A DNA stretch of 64,000 nucleotides from Nocardioides ferulae (GTDB lineage: Bacteria > Actinomycetota > Actinomycetes > Propionibacteriales > Nocardioidaceae). The notes beneath the pieces were generated by a model. The model was given only the letters and a program-made list of their open reading frames with translations. It had not been told where the DNA came from and did not search any database. Each line of letters opens with the position of its first letter. The stretch's first letter is position 1. The stretch is from assembly GCF_003660455.1 (NCBI RefSeq), contig NZ_QZVR01000004.1:310001-374000 (forward strand), written 5' to 3'. Below, one piece after another: positions 16,596-25,969 of the stretch. Made by a program: the position numbers and the translations under genes.

Positions 16596-16987
16596 AAGGG
16601 GCCTCTCGCGTCTCTTGCGCAGACGGTGCTCCGCGCCGCACGCCCATCGCGGTGAGGCTCGCGAGCCTGACGACGATGGCGGACACGAGCAGCAACACGA
16701 CGATGCCAGCTCCTGTCACGCCACAGATCAGATGTCACCTTTCCGTGCAGCAGTCCTCTTCGCCTACCTTGGGGACTGACCCACCGGCCCCTCAGCCGGG
16801 GGCCGTCGTCCGTGAGGACACTCACCATCTCGTGAGATTCGGAGTGACATTCGGATGAGATTCGACAGCTGACGAGGTGACGCACCCAGAAGACGTGCGT
16901 TGATCGACGAGTGGACGCCACCGGCCCGGTTCCCCTCGGGGAGCCGGGCCGATGGCATCATGCGCGGACGAGGGAGGGGCTGACCGG
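16596..16987. other. Gene-free interval with hairpins
   Basis: No convincing gene. Two GC-rich hairpins occur, at 16786-16805 (7-bp stem) and 16923-16950 (12-13 bp stem, no T-run). Three ATTCG repeats start at 16837, 16849 and 16860, i.e. 12 and 11 bp apart, which could be a direct-repeat regulator site for the next gene. No protein is assigned to them. Confidence 0.5.
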
Positions 16988-17494
16988 ATGGGGATCGCTG
17001 GGTGGGTTCTGCAGCGGCTACGTCGGCTCCTCGGACGCGAGCTGCTCTGGGGTCTGGCCGCGGGGTGGCTGGTGACGGGCATGCTGGTGGGGTTCCTGCC
17101 CGAGATCAGGCACCACATGTTCGGCGGCACCGACCTTCGCACGACGACGGTCGTGAGCGCCGAGGAAGGCACGCGGTCCGACAGCGACGATCGTCCTGTC
17201 GCCTACTACCGCGTCTCGTGGCGCGATGACGCGGGCAGGCAACACTTCTCGACCTTCAAGCGTTCCGGTCCCGTGCGCCACCACCCCGGTGACTCATGGC
17301 CGTTGTGGGTCAGCGCGGAGCGAGCCGGCGCGACGAACGACGAGAGTCCGCTCGTGGTGTGGTTCTGGCTGGCCGGAGTGCTGCCGCTGGCCTCGGCAGG
17401 GTTGGGACTGTTGTGGCAGTGGCGGCAGCGGGTGTTCGCGCGAGGTTTGCTGCGCGGGGTTGAGCGTCGGGAGCGGCGACGCGCTCGCGGATAG
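16988..17494 (+). CDS. DUF3592-like membrane protein
   Basis: 168 residues from ATG 16988. One membrane helix at about 20-40 (LWGLAAGWLVTGMLVGFLP) and another at about 124-146 (VVWFWLAGVLPLASAGLGLLW) flank an extracytoplasmic beta domain of ~80 residues (TTTVVSAEEG, YYRVSWRDDAGRQHFSTF, WPLWVSAERAG). This helix-beta-helix plan, with a 'reformat, then concentrate on flux' pattern of V/Y strands, is that of DUF3592-type proteins of unknown role. The C-terminus is strongly basic and probably cytosolic. Confidence 0.65.
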   Translation: MGIAGWVLQRLRRLLGRELLWGLAAGWLVTGMLVGFLPEIRHHMFGGTDLRTTTVVSAEEGTRSDSDDRPVAYYRVSWRDDAGRQHFSTFKRSGPVRHHPGDSWPLWVSAERAGATNDESPLVVWFWLAGVLPLASAGLGLLWQWRQRVFARGLLRGVERRERRRARG

Positions 17495-17563
17495 CAGCTC
17501 AGCTCTGGCGGCGGTGCTACCACGGACGTTCCCGGCACGTGGTCTGCCCGTTGGCGGTGTGCC

Positions 17564-20500
17564 CTAACCGGCCGCTACCGACGCCGCGTGGAAGAAGTCG
17601 ATCGGCATCGGGTGTGCCAGCCGCCAGGTGATCGCGATCGGCCGCTCACCGCGGTGCGAGACGTGGGACGCCGGTCCCAGCAGGGTGTAGGGCGCGGTGT
17701 CGAACTCGCCCTTCTGCTCCAAGCGGCAGAACAGCAGCACGGTGCTGCTCCCGTCGAGGTAGCGCCGGCCGGTGGGTGAGGCCACGCTGGTCGTGCTCTG
17801 CGACTCCCAATGGAAGAGCGTCGGGCTGAGCGGATAGTCCCGATACATGGTGGTGGGGGAGAAGTCGGTCTCCGACTTCTTCAGGGTGACGAAGAGGACG
17901 TCGACGTTGAGTGCCTCCGAGAACACGACGCCCTGCATCACGCTCGTGGGCCGCCGAGCGAGTGACGCGTAGTCGATCGCGGCCAGGATCTCCTCGCGTT
18001 GATATTCGGAGTACACCCGCAGGGGAGTCTCGGCGAGCTCCCCGTCCAACTCGATGGCGCCGCGACGTGACTCCTCGAACGCGAAGTCGACGACGTTGCG
18101 CAACTCGTCGCTGACGGCGCCCTCGGCGCGCAGGGCGTCGAGCCCCTCGTCGTACGAGGCGAAGCCGCCGCCGTTCGGCCAAGCGGAGAAGAAGAGCATC
18201 CGGGCCAGGCGTCGGTCGTTGGGTGACAGGGTGTCGTACCTCTGAGCGGAGTCCAGCAGCGCCCGGTAGCCGGTTGCGCGCACCTGGTCGGCAACGTGGG
18301 CGAACGCCCTCATCCGGCGTAGCAGCGTCGCCTCGTGTGCCGACCCGCTACGCGTCGGCAGGCCGGCATCGCGACGAAGCTGCGTCCAGGATCTCGTGCC
18401 GCGACGCAAGACGTCGGAGAGCTCGATCCCGGACTCCTGCACGAAGGTGCCGAGATCGACGTCCCCGCAGGACCTCAACTCGGCAACGAGATCCCGCCAG
18501 CGATTGGCAACCTGACTGCGAAGGTTCTCCAGCACCAACTCCTGGGCCTGGCGATCCATCACGATCTGGCAGCCGGGAGGCAGGAACGGGAATCCACGCT
18601 CGATATCGCGCTCCAGCCCGCGACGGGTCGTGCCCGTGATCGCTCTCAACAGCTTGTCGAAGCGGAACTCGCGCCGGTGGTGTCCCACGAAGTCGAGCAC
18701 CGTGAGAACTGCTTTGTCGCGGGTACGCCGCAGACCCCTGCCGAGCTGCTGAAGAAAGAGGGTGGCGCTCTCCGTTGGCCTGAGGAAGAGCACGGTGTCG
18801 ACCTCGGGCAGGTCCAGGCCCTCGTTGAACAGGTCGGCGGCGAACAGGATGTTCACACGGTGATCGCGCAGATCCGCCAGCGCACGCTCACGGTCGATCG
18901 ACGACGTCGTGCCACTGACGGCCCGGGCGGGAATGCCGGCGTCGTTGAAGACCGTGGCCATGAACTCCGCGTGCGCGACGCTCACGCAGAAGCCGAGCGC
19001 GCGCATGCTCAGCGGGTCCAGCACCTTGTCGCGGAGCTGCCGCAGCACGATCGCCGCGCGTGCCCTGTTCCCCGTGTAGACGTTCGCCAGCTCGTTCTCG
19101 TCGTAGCGGCCCGCTCTCCAGCCGATTCGGCGAAGGTCGGTGCCGTCCGCGACAGCGAAGTAGTGGAACGGGCACAGCAGGTCCTCCCCGAGCGCATCCC
19201 ACAGCCGCAACTCGGCCGCAGTGCGGTTGGCGAAGAAGCTGCGCACGTCGACGCCGTCGGCGCGCTCAGGTGTCGCGGTGAGCCCGAGCAGTTCCGTCGG
19301 AACGAGGTGGTCGAGCAGGGCGCGATAGGTGCGTGCCTGAGCGTGGTGGAACTCGTCGATGACGACGACGTCGTAGGCATCGGCGGGGATGTTCCCCACG
19401 CCGTACGACGTCAGCGACTGCACGCTCGCGAACACGTGGTCCCACCGCTCAGGGCGGGCGCCCGCCACGTAGAGCTCACCGAAGGTGGCGTCGGACAGCA
19501 CCTCGCGATAGGTGCGCAGGGACTGCTCGAGGATCTCTTTGCGGTGGGCGACGAACAGCAGTCTCGGTCGACCGGCGCTTCCCGGGCCGCACAGCCGGCG
19601 ATAGTCCAGGGCCGCGACGACGGTCTTGCCGGTCCCGGTCGCGGACACGACGAGGTTCCGGTGACGACCGTGCACGTCGCGCTCCACCTCCAGCGCATCG
19701 AGCATTCGCTGTTGGTAGGGGAAGGGCCGAACCTCCAGGCCCGCGAGGCTGATCGTGACGCGGTCGTGTTGTCGCCGTCCGGAGGCCTCGGCGAGCGCGT
19801 CGTCGAGGCGGTCCCGGTCGGCTTGCGGGTCGTAGCTCTCGAAGCTGGGATCGTTCCAGTAGGTCTCGAACGTCGCGGTGAACTTCTCCAGGAGCGATGG
19901 TGTGGCGATGCGCGACAACCGCACGTTCCACTCGACCCCGTCCAGCAGCGCGGCGCGGGAGAGGTTCGACGACCCGACGTAGGCGGTGTCGAAGCGGGTC
20001 TCGCGTCGGAACATCCATGCTTTCGCGTGCAGGCGCGTCCTCGCCGCGTCGTACTGAATCCGCACCTCGGCGTCGAACTCGCGGACCAGCCGGTCGAGAG
20101 CGGCGCGCTCGGTCGCCCCCAGGTAGGTCGTGGTGATGACTCGCAGTGGTGCGCCGCGCCGCCGCAGCCGTTGCAGCTCGGTCTCGAGGAGGCGGAGCCC
20201 GTGCCACTTCACGAACGCGCACAACAGGTCCACCTCGTCGGCGGTGTCGATCTCGGCGCGCAGTTCGGTGCCCAGCGCCGGCTCACCTGTCGCATTGGTC
20301 AGCAACGCGGCCTCAGCGAGGGGTGTGCTCGGCCGCGCATTCTCCTTTGCCGGTGCTCCGGGCGCGGCCGGGTTGGCAATGCGCAGCAGCTGGAGCGTGG
20401 GTGTGCTCACGTCCTCGCGATCGGTGCGCGCCACCTCCAACATCGCGTTGGCCAGCTGGACGCGCTGTTCCGCAGTCGTTGCCTGTGACAGAGCACGCTG

Positions 20501-20677
20501 GGTGACCTCGTAGACGTGCCGAGCCAGCACGTGCGGAAGCTCCGCGTCGTCGACCGCCGCCGTGTCGACCAGCCGGTCTGCCTCCGCGTCCAGGCGCAAC
20601 CGCAGCCCCTCGGTGACGAGGGCCTCGTAGAGCCCGTCGGGGAGCGGCCGGTCAGACACGGGCCCAGCTTCCGGCAC
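17564..20677 (-). CDS. PLD-nuclease-like / SF2 helicase / DUF3427 protein
   Basis: 1037 residues from GTG 20677 (GTG 20659 also possible). Order of parts: helical N-terminus; phospholipase-D-like fold about 135-275 with HAKAWMF (H217, K219) and GSSNLS; SF2 helicase with SATGTGKT (K351), DEFH 441-444, LTATP 466-470 and QQLGRGLRRT; then a long C-terminal DUF3427 region. Only one HxK half-site is visible in the PLD part, so a dimeric active site would be needed. Such proteins are widespread, often near defence genes, and are thought to translocate and cut DNA. A role in phage defence or repair is inference. Confidence 0.85.
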   Translation of the reverse strand: MPEAGPVSDRPLPDGLYEALVTEGLRLRLDAEADRLVDTAAVDDAELPHVLARHVYEVTQRALSQATTAEQRVQLANAMLEVARTDREDVSTPTLQLLRIANPAAPGAPAKENARPSTPLAEAALLTNATGEPALGTELRAEIDTADEVDLLCAFVKWHGLRLLETELQRLRRRGAPLRVITTTYLGATERAALDRLVREFDAEVRIQYDAARTRLHAKAWMFRRETRFDTAYVGSSNLSRAALLDGVEWNVRLSRIATPSLLEKFTATFETYWNDPSFESYDPQADRDRLDDALAEASGRRQHDRVTISLAGLEVRPFPYQQRMLDALEVERDVHGRHRNLVVSATGTGKTVVAALDYRRLCGPGSAGRPRLLFVAHRKEILEQSLRTYREVLSDATFGELYVAGARPERWDHVFASVQSLTSYGVGNIPADAYDVVVIDEFHHAQARTYRALLDHLVPTELLGLTATPERADGVDVRSFFANRTAAELRLWDALGEDLLCPFHYFAVADGTDLRRIGWRAGRYDENELANVYTGNRARAAIVLRQLRDKVLDPLSMRALGFCVSVAHAEFMATVFNDAGIPARAVSGTTSSIDRERALADLRDHRVNILFAADLFNEGLDLPEVDTVLFLRPTESATLFLQQLGRGLRRTRDKAVLTVLDFVGHHRREFRFDKLLRAITGTTRRGLERDIERGFPFLPPGCQIVMDRQAQELVLENLRSQVANRWRDLVAELRSCGDVDLGTFVQESGIELSDVLRRGTRSWTQLRRDAGLPTRSGSAHEATLLRRMRAFAHVADQVRATGYRALLDSAQRYDTLSPNDRRLARMLFFSAWPNGGGFASYDEGLDALRAEGAVSDELRNVVDFAFEESRRGAIELDGELAETPLRVYSEYQREEILAAIDYASLARRPTSVMQGVVFSEALNVDVLFVTLKKSETDFSPTTMYRDYPLSPTLFHWESQSTTSVASPTGRRYLDGSSTVLLFCRLEQKGEFDTAPYTLLGPASHVSHRGERPIAITWRLAHPMPIDFFHAASVAAG

Positions 20678-20740
20678 CGGGTGGGGTCGGCGCAGCGGTT
20701 TCGGCGGGATCTCTTTACCTTTCCCGTTCGTCGGCTGCGC

Positions 20741-21844
20741 TCAGACGCCGGGCGCCCCCAGCCGAGCCTCCGGCCGCAGCGCGTCCGGCAACGGCTCGCC
20801 GCAGGCCGCGGCGGCCAGCTTGCGGCCGAGGCCAGGGGCCTGCTTGAACAGGTTGTGGCCGACGGGGAAGAGCAACCCGTCTCGCTCCCAGACGGCCAGT
20901 CCGTCCTCGCTCCACGGCAGCCGGGTCACCCAGCAGTGCCGGACGTCGATCGGGTCGGGGTCGAGCCCGGGCAGCGCGCGGCGCACGTAGTCCGCCACCC
21001 GCGCCACGTGGTCGGCCAGGTCGCCCGCGGCGAGCAGGCTGCCGTCCGCGCGGCCGCCGGTCGCGTCGCTCAGCCCGACGGCGTACGCGGTGTTGCCCGG
21101 TGTCGCGGCGGCGTAGATGCCAACCTCGCCGAACTCGCCGGAGGAGTCCTGCAACGTGGCGAGCGAAGCGGGGGCCTCTCCGCGCAGGGCGAAGGTCAGT
21201 CGCACGTGGGCCCCGTGGTCGACCGGCAGCGACAGACCGACGGAGCGGGCGAATCGGTCGGTGTCGCGGCCCGCACACACCACGACGCTGCGATAGCGGT
21301 GCGCGCTCCCTCCGCTGCGCACCTCCACCTCCCCGCCGACCGGACGCACGGAGATCACCTCGTCGGTCACCAGCCGCGGGCCCAGGGCCGCGGTCAGTGC
21401 CGCGACCATCGCGGTGGTCCGGATCGAGCCGCCGCGCTCGTCGAGCATCGCCGGGCCTTCGTACGCCGCGAGCAGCGGCAGCCGCTCGGCGAGCTCGCGC
21501 CCGTCGATCCTGCGAGCCTTCACCCCGGCCTCCGCGAGAAGCGGCAGCTTGGCGTCGACGGCCGACCCGATCGCCACGGCGCCGTCGTCCGAGATCAGCT
21601 GCACGCCCAGCTGCTCGCTCCACGCGTCGTACACCGCTCGGCTGTCGACGGTGTCCCGGACCAGCCGCGGGTCGTCGTGGGCGTGCCGGAAGATCCGTGA
21701 CGCGCCGCCGGACTGCGCGTGGCCCGGGGCACCCTGCTCGTAGACGCGCACCGGGACGCCGCGCTCGAGCAGGGCGTACGCCGTGCTGAGACCGACGATC
21801 CCGGCGCCGACGACGGCCACCTCTGCGTCCTGGTGCTGATCCAT
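20741..21844 (-). CDS. FAD-dependent amine/amino-acid oxidoreductase (DAO family)
   Basis: 367 residues from ATG 21844, where the dinucleotide-binding motif VVGAGIVGLSTAYAL (G13, G15, G18) begins at the expected distance. The DAO fold continues with SGGASRIFRHAH, typical of the sarcosine oxidase / N-methyltryptophan oxidase branch in which a covalent or tight FAD contact occurs, and ends with LLFPVGHNLFKQAPGLGRKLA. It should oxidise a secondary amine or N-methyl amino acid with O2, giving H2O2; the substrate is not deducible. It diverges from the SNF2 gene with an 82-bp shared upstream region. Confidence 0.85.
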   Translation of the reverse strand: MDQHQDAEVAVVGAGIVGLSTAYALLERGVPVRVYEQGAPGHAQSGGASRIFRHAHDDPRLVRDTVDSRAVYDAWSEQLGVQLISDDGAVAIGSAVDAKLPLLAEAGVKARRIDGRELAERLPLLAAYEGPAMLDERGGSIRTTAMVAALTAALGPRLVTDEVISVRPVGGEVEVRSGGSAHRYRSVVVCAGRDTDRFARSVGLSLPVDHGAHVRLTFALRGEAPASLATLQDSSGEFGEVGIYAAATPGNTAYAVGLSDATGGRADGSLLAAGDLADHVARVADYVRRALPGLDPDPIDVRHCWVTRLPWSEDGLAVWERDGLLFPVGHNLFKQAPGLGRKLAAAACGEPLPDALRPEARLGAPGV

Positions 21845-21926
21845 GCGGCACCCGTACCCACGCGGTCGGTGGGGAACCCCCGGCCCCCGTGGGCAGTCCG
21901 GACTCCCGGCCCGCCAGACTGGGCCG

Positions 21927-24900
21927 GTGGCCGTCGTCCTCGCTTCCGACCTCGCGGCAGCGCTCACCCGCGCGTCGCTGCGCGCCTGGTTCGACGGAGC
22001 GACGCTCGGTCGCGCCGCGCCCTACGCCGACGGGGCGGTCAGTCTGCTCGAGATCGACGTGGAGCAGGACGAGGACGAGGCGGGCGGGCCCATCGCCCCC
22101 GGCTCCGGTGTCGCCCTCCAGGTCACCGCCGACGTGGCGGGCACGGCTCCGCTGCCCTATGAGGTCGATCTGGGCCTCGAGCTCGTGCCCGGCCCGCGCG
22201 GCTACGAGCTCGTGGCCCTCGACACCACGTGCACCTGCCCGGTCGGCTGGCAGTGCAAGCATGCGGCCGCCGTCCTGATCCGGCTGAGCCGCTCCTCCCA
22301 CCTGCCACCCCGCCCGCTCGGTCCGGGTCGGCAGCAGTCACCGACCCCGGTGGCCGTCCTGGAGGAGGCCCTCCACGCCCTCGAGGGCTCCCGCTCCCAC
22401 GACCCCGGCGAGGCGGCGCTCGGCCTGCTCTTCGGCCTGCACGACCCGCCGTACTCCCCGCCCGGCCACGCCGCCCAGCCGGTCGTCCGGCTGCGCCCGG
22501 TGCGACGCGGCAAGCGCGGCCAGTGGGTGCGCTCGGGCGTCGGTTGGCGGGACATCACCCCCTACGCGGTTCACCACGGCCACGACCGGCACCACATCTC
22601 CTGCCTGGTGAAGCTGCGCGCAGCGCTGTCGTCCGGCACCACCTCCTCCTACTACTGGCAGCCACCGGACCTGCCCACGCTCGACGACTTCGGCTCCGAG
22701 CTGTGGCCGCTGCTTCGGCGGGCGGACGGGCTGGGCATGCCCTTCGTGGCGGGCGACAACCTCGACGCCGTGGTGTTGGCCGACGACGGTGTCCAGCCAG
22801 CCGTCGACGTGGTCCGCGACGACAGCGGCTGCCAGCTGCGCATCGGGGTCCGGTACGCCGAGCGCTGGTGGCAGAGCGGAGACCTGCTGCTCGCCGGCGA
22901 CGAACCGAGCGGCGTCGGTCTGTGGGACCAAGGCGCCGGTCGCCTCGTGCTCGCGCCGCTGCGCCAACCCCTGGACCCGCCGCTGGTTCGCCTGCTGCAG
23001 CACGGGGAACTCCACGTGTCCGAGGCGGAGACGGCCGGGTTCGTCGGCAACCAACTGGTTCGCCTCTCCCGCCACGTGACGGTCGGTTCGAGCGACGGCT
23101 CGGTCGTCGTCCCGGAGCCGGTCGCCCCGCGACTCGCGCTGGTCGTGGCCTGGGACCGGACGCCGTCGGCGGAGCTCACCTGGGAGTGGCGCTACCAGCT
23201 CGGCGAGACCACCTTCGCCTGCCGAGTCGGATCGGGCGACAGCGCCGGCGGCCTTCGCGATCGGGCGGCCGAGCGCGCCGAGCTCGACCGGATCATCGTC
23301 GCGGGCGTGCTCGACGCCTCGCCCGCGTCGCGGACGGTCCCGGCCGGTGAGCTGCTGGACCTCACCATCGAGCTCGCGCGGCTCGAGGAGGCCGGCATCG
23401 AGGTCGAGCAGACCGACCGCCCCGACTTCCGGCCCGCGGTCGGCCGGCCGCAGGTGTCGTTCTCCGCCGACGACACCGCCGACACCGACGGCAGCGACCG
23501 TGGGCGGGACTGGCTGGACCTGGCAATCTCGGTCTCCGTCGACGGCGAGCAGGTGCCGCTGGCCACGGTGCTCTCAGCGCTCACGCGCGGACACGAACGG
23601 ATCCTGCTGCCCAGCGGACTGCACGTCTCCACCGATGCCCCGGAGCTGCACGAGCTGCGCGACCTCGTCTCCGCCGCGTCCCAGTTGCGGGAGGACGACG
23701 ACGGCGAGCGGATCAGGCTCGGTCGGCACGACCTCGGCCTCTGGGCGTCGGTCGGTGACCTTGCCGACGTCGACGTCCTCCCCGAGCACGCCCGCGACTG
23801 GGTACGCCGCGCCCGGGCGCTGCGCGACCTCACCGACCTGCCCGACCCGGAGCCCCATGGTCTGGCCAGCGAGCTGCGCCACTACCAGCGCGACGGGTTC
23901 CGGTGGCTGGCGTTCCTGCGCGAGCACGGGCTGGGCGGCGTGCTCGCCGACGACATGGGGCTCGGCAAGACCCTGCAGGCGCTGGCGCTGATCGCCCGGG
24001 CCCGCGCCGACGGGGCGGGCCCCTTCCTTGTCGTCGCCCCCACCAGCGTGGTCGCGAACTGGGCGGCCGAGGCGGCCCAGCACACCCCGGGGCTGACGGT
24101 GCGGACGGTCGGCGCCTCCGCCGCGCGGCGGACGGAGACCCTCGAGGCGCTGCACGGCGAGGCGGACGTCGTCGTCACGACGTACACGCTGGTGCGGCTC
24201 GAGGCGGACGACTACGCCGCGCTCGCCTGGGGCGGCCTGGTGCTCGACGAGGCCCAGCACGTGAAGAACCACCTGGCGAAGACCCACCAGGCCGTGCGGC
24301 GCATCGAGGCGCCGTTCCGGCTGGCCGTCACCGGCACCCCGTTCGAGAACCGGCTGCTGGAGCTGTGGGCGCTGCTCGCGGTCGTCGCTCCCGGGCTGTA
24401 CCCATCGGTCCAGGACTTCCAGCGCAACGTCGTCCGCCCGGTCGAGCGGGAGGGCGATTCGGCCGCGCTCCAACGGTTCCGTCAGCGGGTGCGGCCGTTC
24501 GTGCTGCGCCGCACCAAGGAGCTGGTGGCCGCCGACCTGCCTCCGAAGCAGGAGCAGCTCCTCGAGGTGGAGCTGGGGGCGAGGCACCGCAAGATCTACG
24601 ACACCCACCTGGCGCGGGAGCGGCAGAAGATCCTCGGTCTCATCGACGACTTCGACCGCAACCGGGTGGCGATCTTCAGCGCGCTCACCCGGCTTCGGCA
24701 GCTGAGCCTCGACCCGGCGCTGGTGGACCCCGCCCACGACCGGGTCGGGTCGGCGAAGGCCGACGTGCTGGTGGAGCACCTGGTGGAGCTGGTCTCCGAG
24801 GGCCACCGAGCGCTGGTGTTCAGCCAGTTCACCGGCTTCCTGCGGCGGGTGCGCGACCGGCTCGACGAGGAGGGCGTGGGCTACAGCTATCTCGACGGAC

Positions 24901-25253
24901 GCACCCGCAAACGCGTCGAGGCGATCGACGCGTTCCGCTCCGGCGGGGTTCCGGTATTCCTGATCAGCCTCAAGGCGGGCGGGGTCGGCCTCACCCTGAC
25001 CGAGGCCGACTACGTCTTCGTCCTCGACCCGTGGTGGAACCCGGCCGTCGAAGCACAGGCCGTCGACCGGGCCCACCGGATCGGGCAGACCAAGCCGGTG
25101 CTGGTCTATCGGCTGGTCTCGCGCGGCACGATCGAGGAGAAGGTCGTCGCGCTGAAGGAGCGAAAGGCGGAGCTGTTCGCGAAGGTCCTCGACGGCGATG
25201 GAGAGCTCGGCTCGGTGGTCGGCGCCGACGATGTGCGGGCGCTGTTCGCGTAG
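21927..25253 (+). CDS. SWIM-zinc-finger SNF2-family helicase
   Basis: 1108 residues from GTG 21927; the frame is open upstream, but the SWIM region is placed normally from here. A SWIM zinc finger (C102, C104, C110, H112) is followed by a long middle region of ~500 residues and the SNF2 ATPase: DDMGLGKTLQ (K681), DEAQH (774 on), TGTPFENRL, SQFTGF and AHRIGQ. Bacterial SNF2 proteins move along duplex DNA or remodel protein-DNA complexes and help RNA polymerase recycling or defence. CAGACT lies 6 nt before GTG and may be a leaderless-type -10. Confidence 0.9.
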   Translation: MAVVLASDLAAALTRASLRAWFDGATLGRAAPYADGAVSLLEIDVEQDEDEAGGPIAPGSGVALQVTADVAGTAPLPYEVDLGLELVPGPRGYELVALDTTCTCPVGWQCKHAAAVLIRLSRSSHLPPRPLGPGRQQSPTPVAVLEEALHALEGSRSHDPGEAALGLLFGLHDPPYSPPGHAAQPVVRLRPVRRGKRGQWVRSGVGWRDITPYAVHHGHDRHHISCLVKLRAALSSGTTSSYYWQPPDLPTLDDFGSELWPLLRRADGLGMPFVAGDNLDAVVLADDGVQPAVDVVRDDSGCQLRIGVRYAERWWQSGDLLLAGDEPSGVGLWDQGAGRLVLAPLRQPLDPPLVRLLQHGELHVSEAETAGFVGNQLVRLSRHVTVGSSDGSVVVPEPVAPRLALVVAWDRTPSAELTWEWRYQLGETTFACRVGSGDSAGGLRDRAAERAELDRIIVAGVLDASPASRTVPAGELLDLTIELARLEEAGIEVEQTDRPDFRPAVGRPQVSFSADDTADTDGSDRGRDWLDLAISVSVDGEQVPLATVLSALTRGHERILLPSGLHVSTDAPELHELRDLVSAASQLREDDDGERIRLGRHDLGLWASVGDLADVDVLPEHARDWVRRARALRDLTDLPDPEPHGLASELRHYQRDGFRWLAFLREHGLGGVLADDMGLGKTLQALALIARARADGAGPFLVVAPTSVVANWAAEAAQHTPGLTVRTVGASAARRTETLEALHGEADVVVTTYTLVRLEADDYAALAWGGLVLDEAQHVKNHLAKTHQAVRRIEAPFRLAVTGTPFENRLLELWALLAVVAPGLYPSVQDFQRNVVRPVEREGDSAALQRFRQRVRPFVLRRTKELVAADLPPKQEQLLEVELGARHRKIYDTHLARERQKILGLIDDFDRNRVAIFSALTRLRQLSLDPALVDPAHDRVGSAKADVLVEHLVELVSEGHRALVFSQFTGFLRRVRDRLDEEGVGYSYLDGRTRKRVEAIDAFRSGGVPVFLISLKAGGVGLTLTEADYVFVLDPWWNPAVEAQAVDRAHRIGQTKPVLVYRLVSRGTIEEKVVALKERKAELFAKVLDGDGELGSVVGADDVRALFA

Positions 25254-25330
25254 CCGACCACCCGCTCGCCGCCCCGCCTGCACGGGTGGTTGGGTCCGGC
25301 CGGACCACGCACCCTGCCAGACTGCGCATC

Positions 25331-25714
25331 ATGGCGGATGAGGACGCGACCCCGGGGCTCGACGAGCCCCGCAGGCAGGTCCAGGCACTGGCCGCGCAGG
25401 CACTCGCCTCCCTCGAAGCCCGTGGCTGGCCGGGAGCGACACTGATCCGCACCCAGGGCGGGTTCTTCCGCAAGAGCCGCGGGGGCTGGCTGTTGGCCCG
25501 GTGGAGCGTGGTCGAGGACGGGCGCCCGCGCACCATTGAGTGCTACCTGCTCCAGAACGGCAAGCTCTCGGTGGGCGTCGCGCCCGACGGTGGGCCCGTG
25601 AGGACCGAACGTCCCCACGATGCGGGCGAGATCTCGATCGACAGCAGCCGGGCCGATGCCGTGCTCACCCGGGCGGGCGATCTGATGGCCGGCCTGCGAG
25701 GGCTCATCGACTGA
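25331..25714 (+). CDS. Small conserved-looking protein of unknown function
   Basis: 127 residues from ATG 25331, 77 bp downstream of the SNF2 gene. A mainly alpha N-terminus (VQALAAQALASLEARGWPG) precedes a beta-rich middle (GWLLARWSVVEDGRPRTIECYLL) and a final helix. No cysteine clusters, membrane segments or known motifs. CAGACT 7 nt before ATG repeats the element before the SNF2 gene, so the two may share regulation. It could be an accessory of the helicase, but that is only positional. Confidence 0.65.
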   Translation: MADEDATPGLDEPRRQVQALAAQALASLEARGWPGATLIRTQGGFFRKSRGGWLLARWSVVEDGRPRTIECYLLQNGKLSVGVAPDGGPVRTERPHDAGEISIDSSRADAVLTRAGDLMAGLRGLID

Positions 25715-25969
25715 CCGGCGCGCGCACCGGCCCCTCCGCCCGCGGTGCCCGCCCGCTCTCGCGGCGGGCCACACGATGAACCGTCGGCGAGAGCCTGCCG
25801 TCACGCCTGGCCGGGCCCAACGTCCCGCCGCCTTGGCAGACCTTGGCCGAGGGCACGACGATGACGCGGTGCGGCTCGGCGCCGCGACCACAGTCGACCG
25901 GCCGGACCGCACACGTCCACGGTCGGCTCGCCGGGAGCTGCTCCACCCACTCGCAGAACGAGGTACCAC

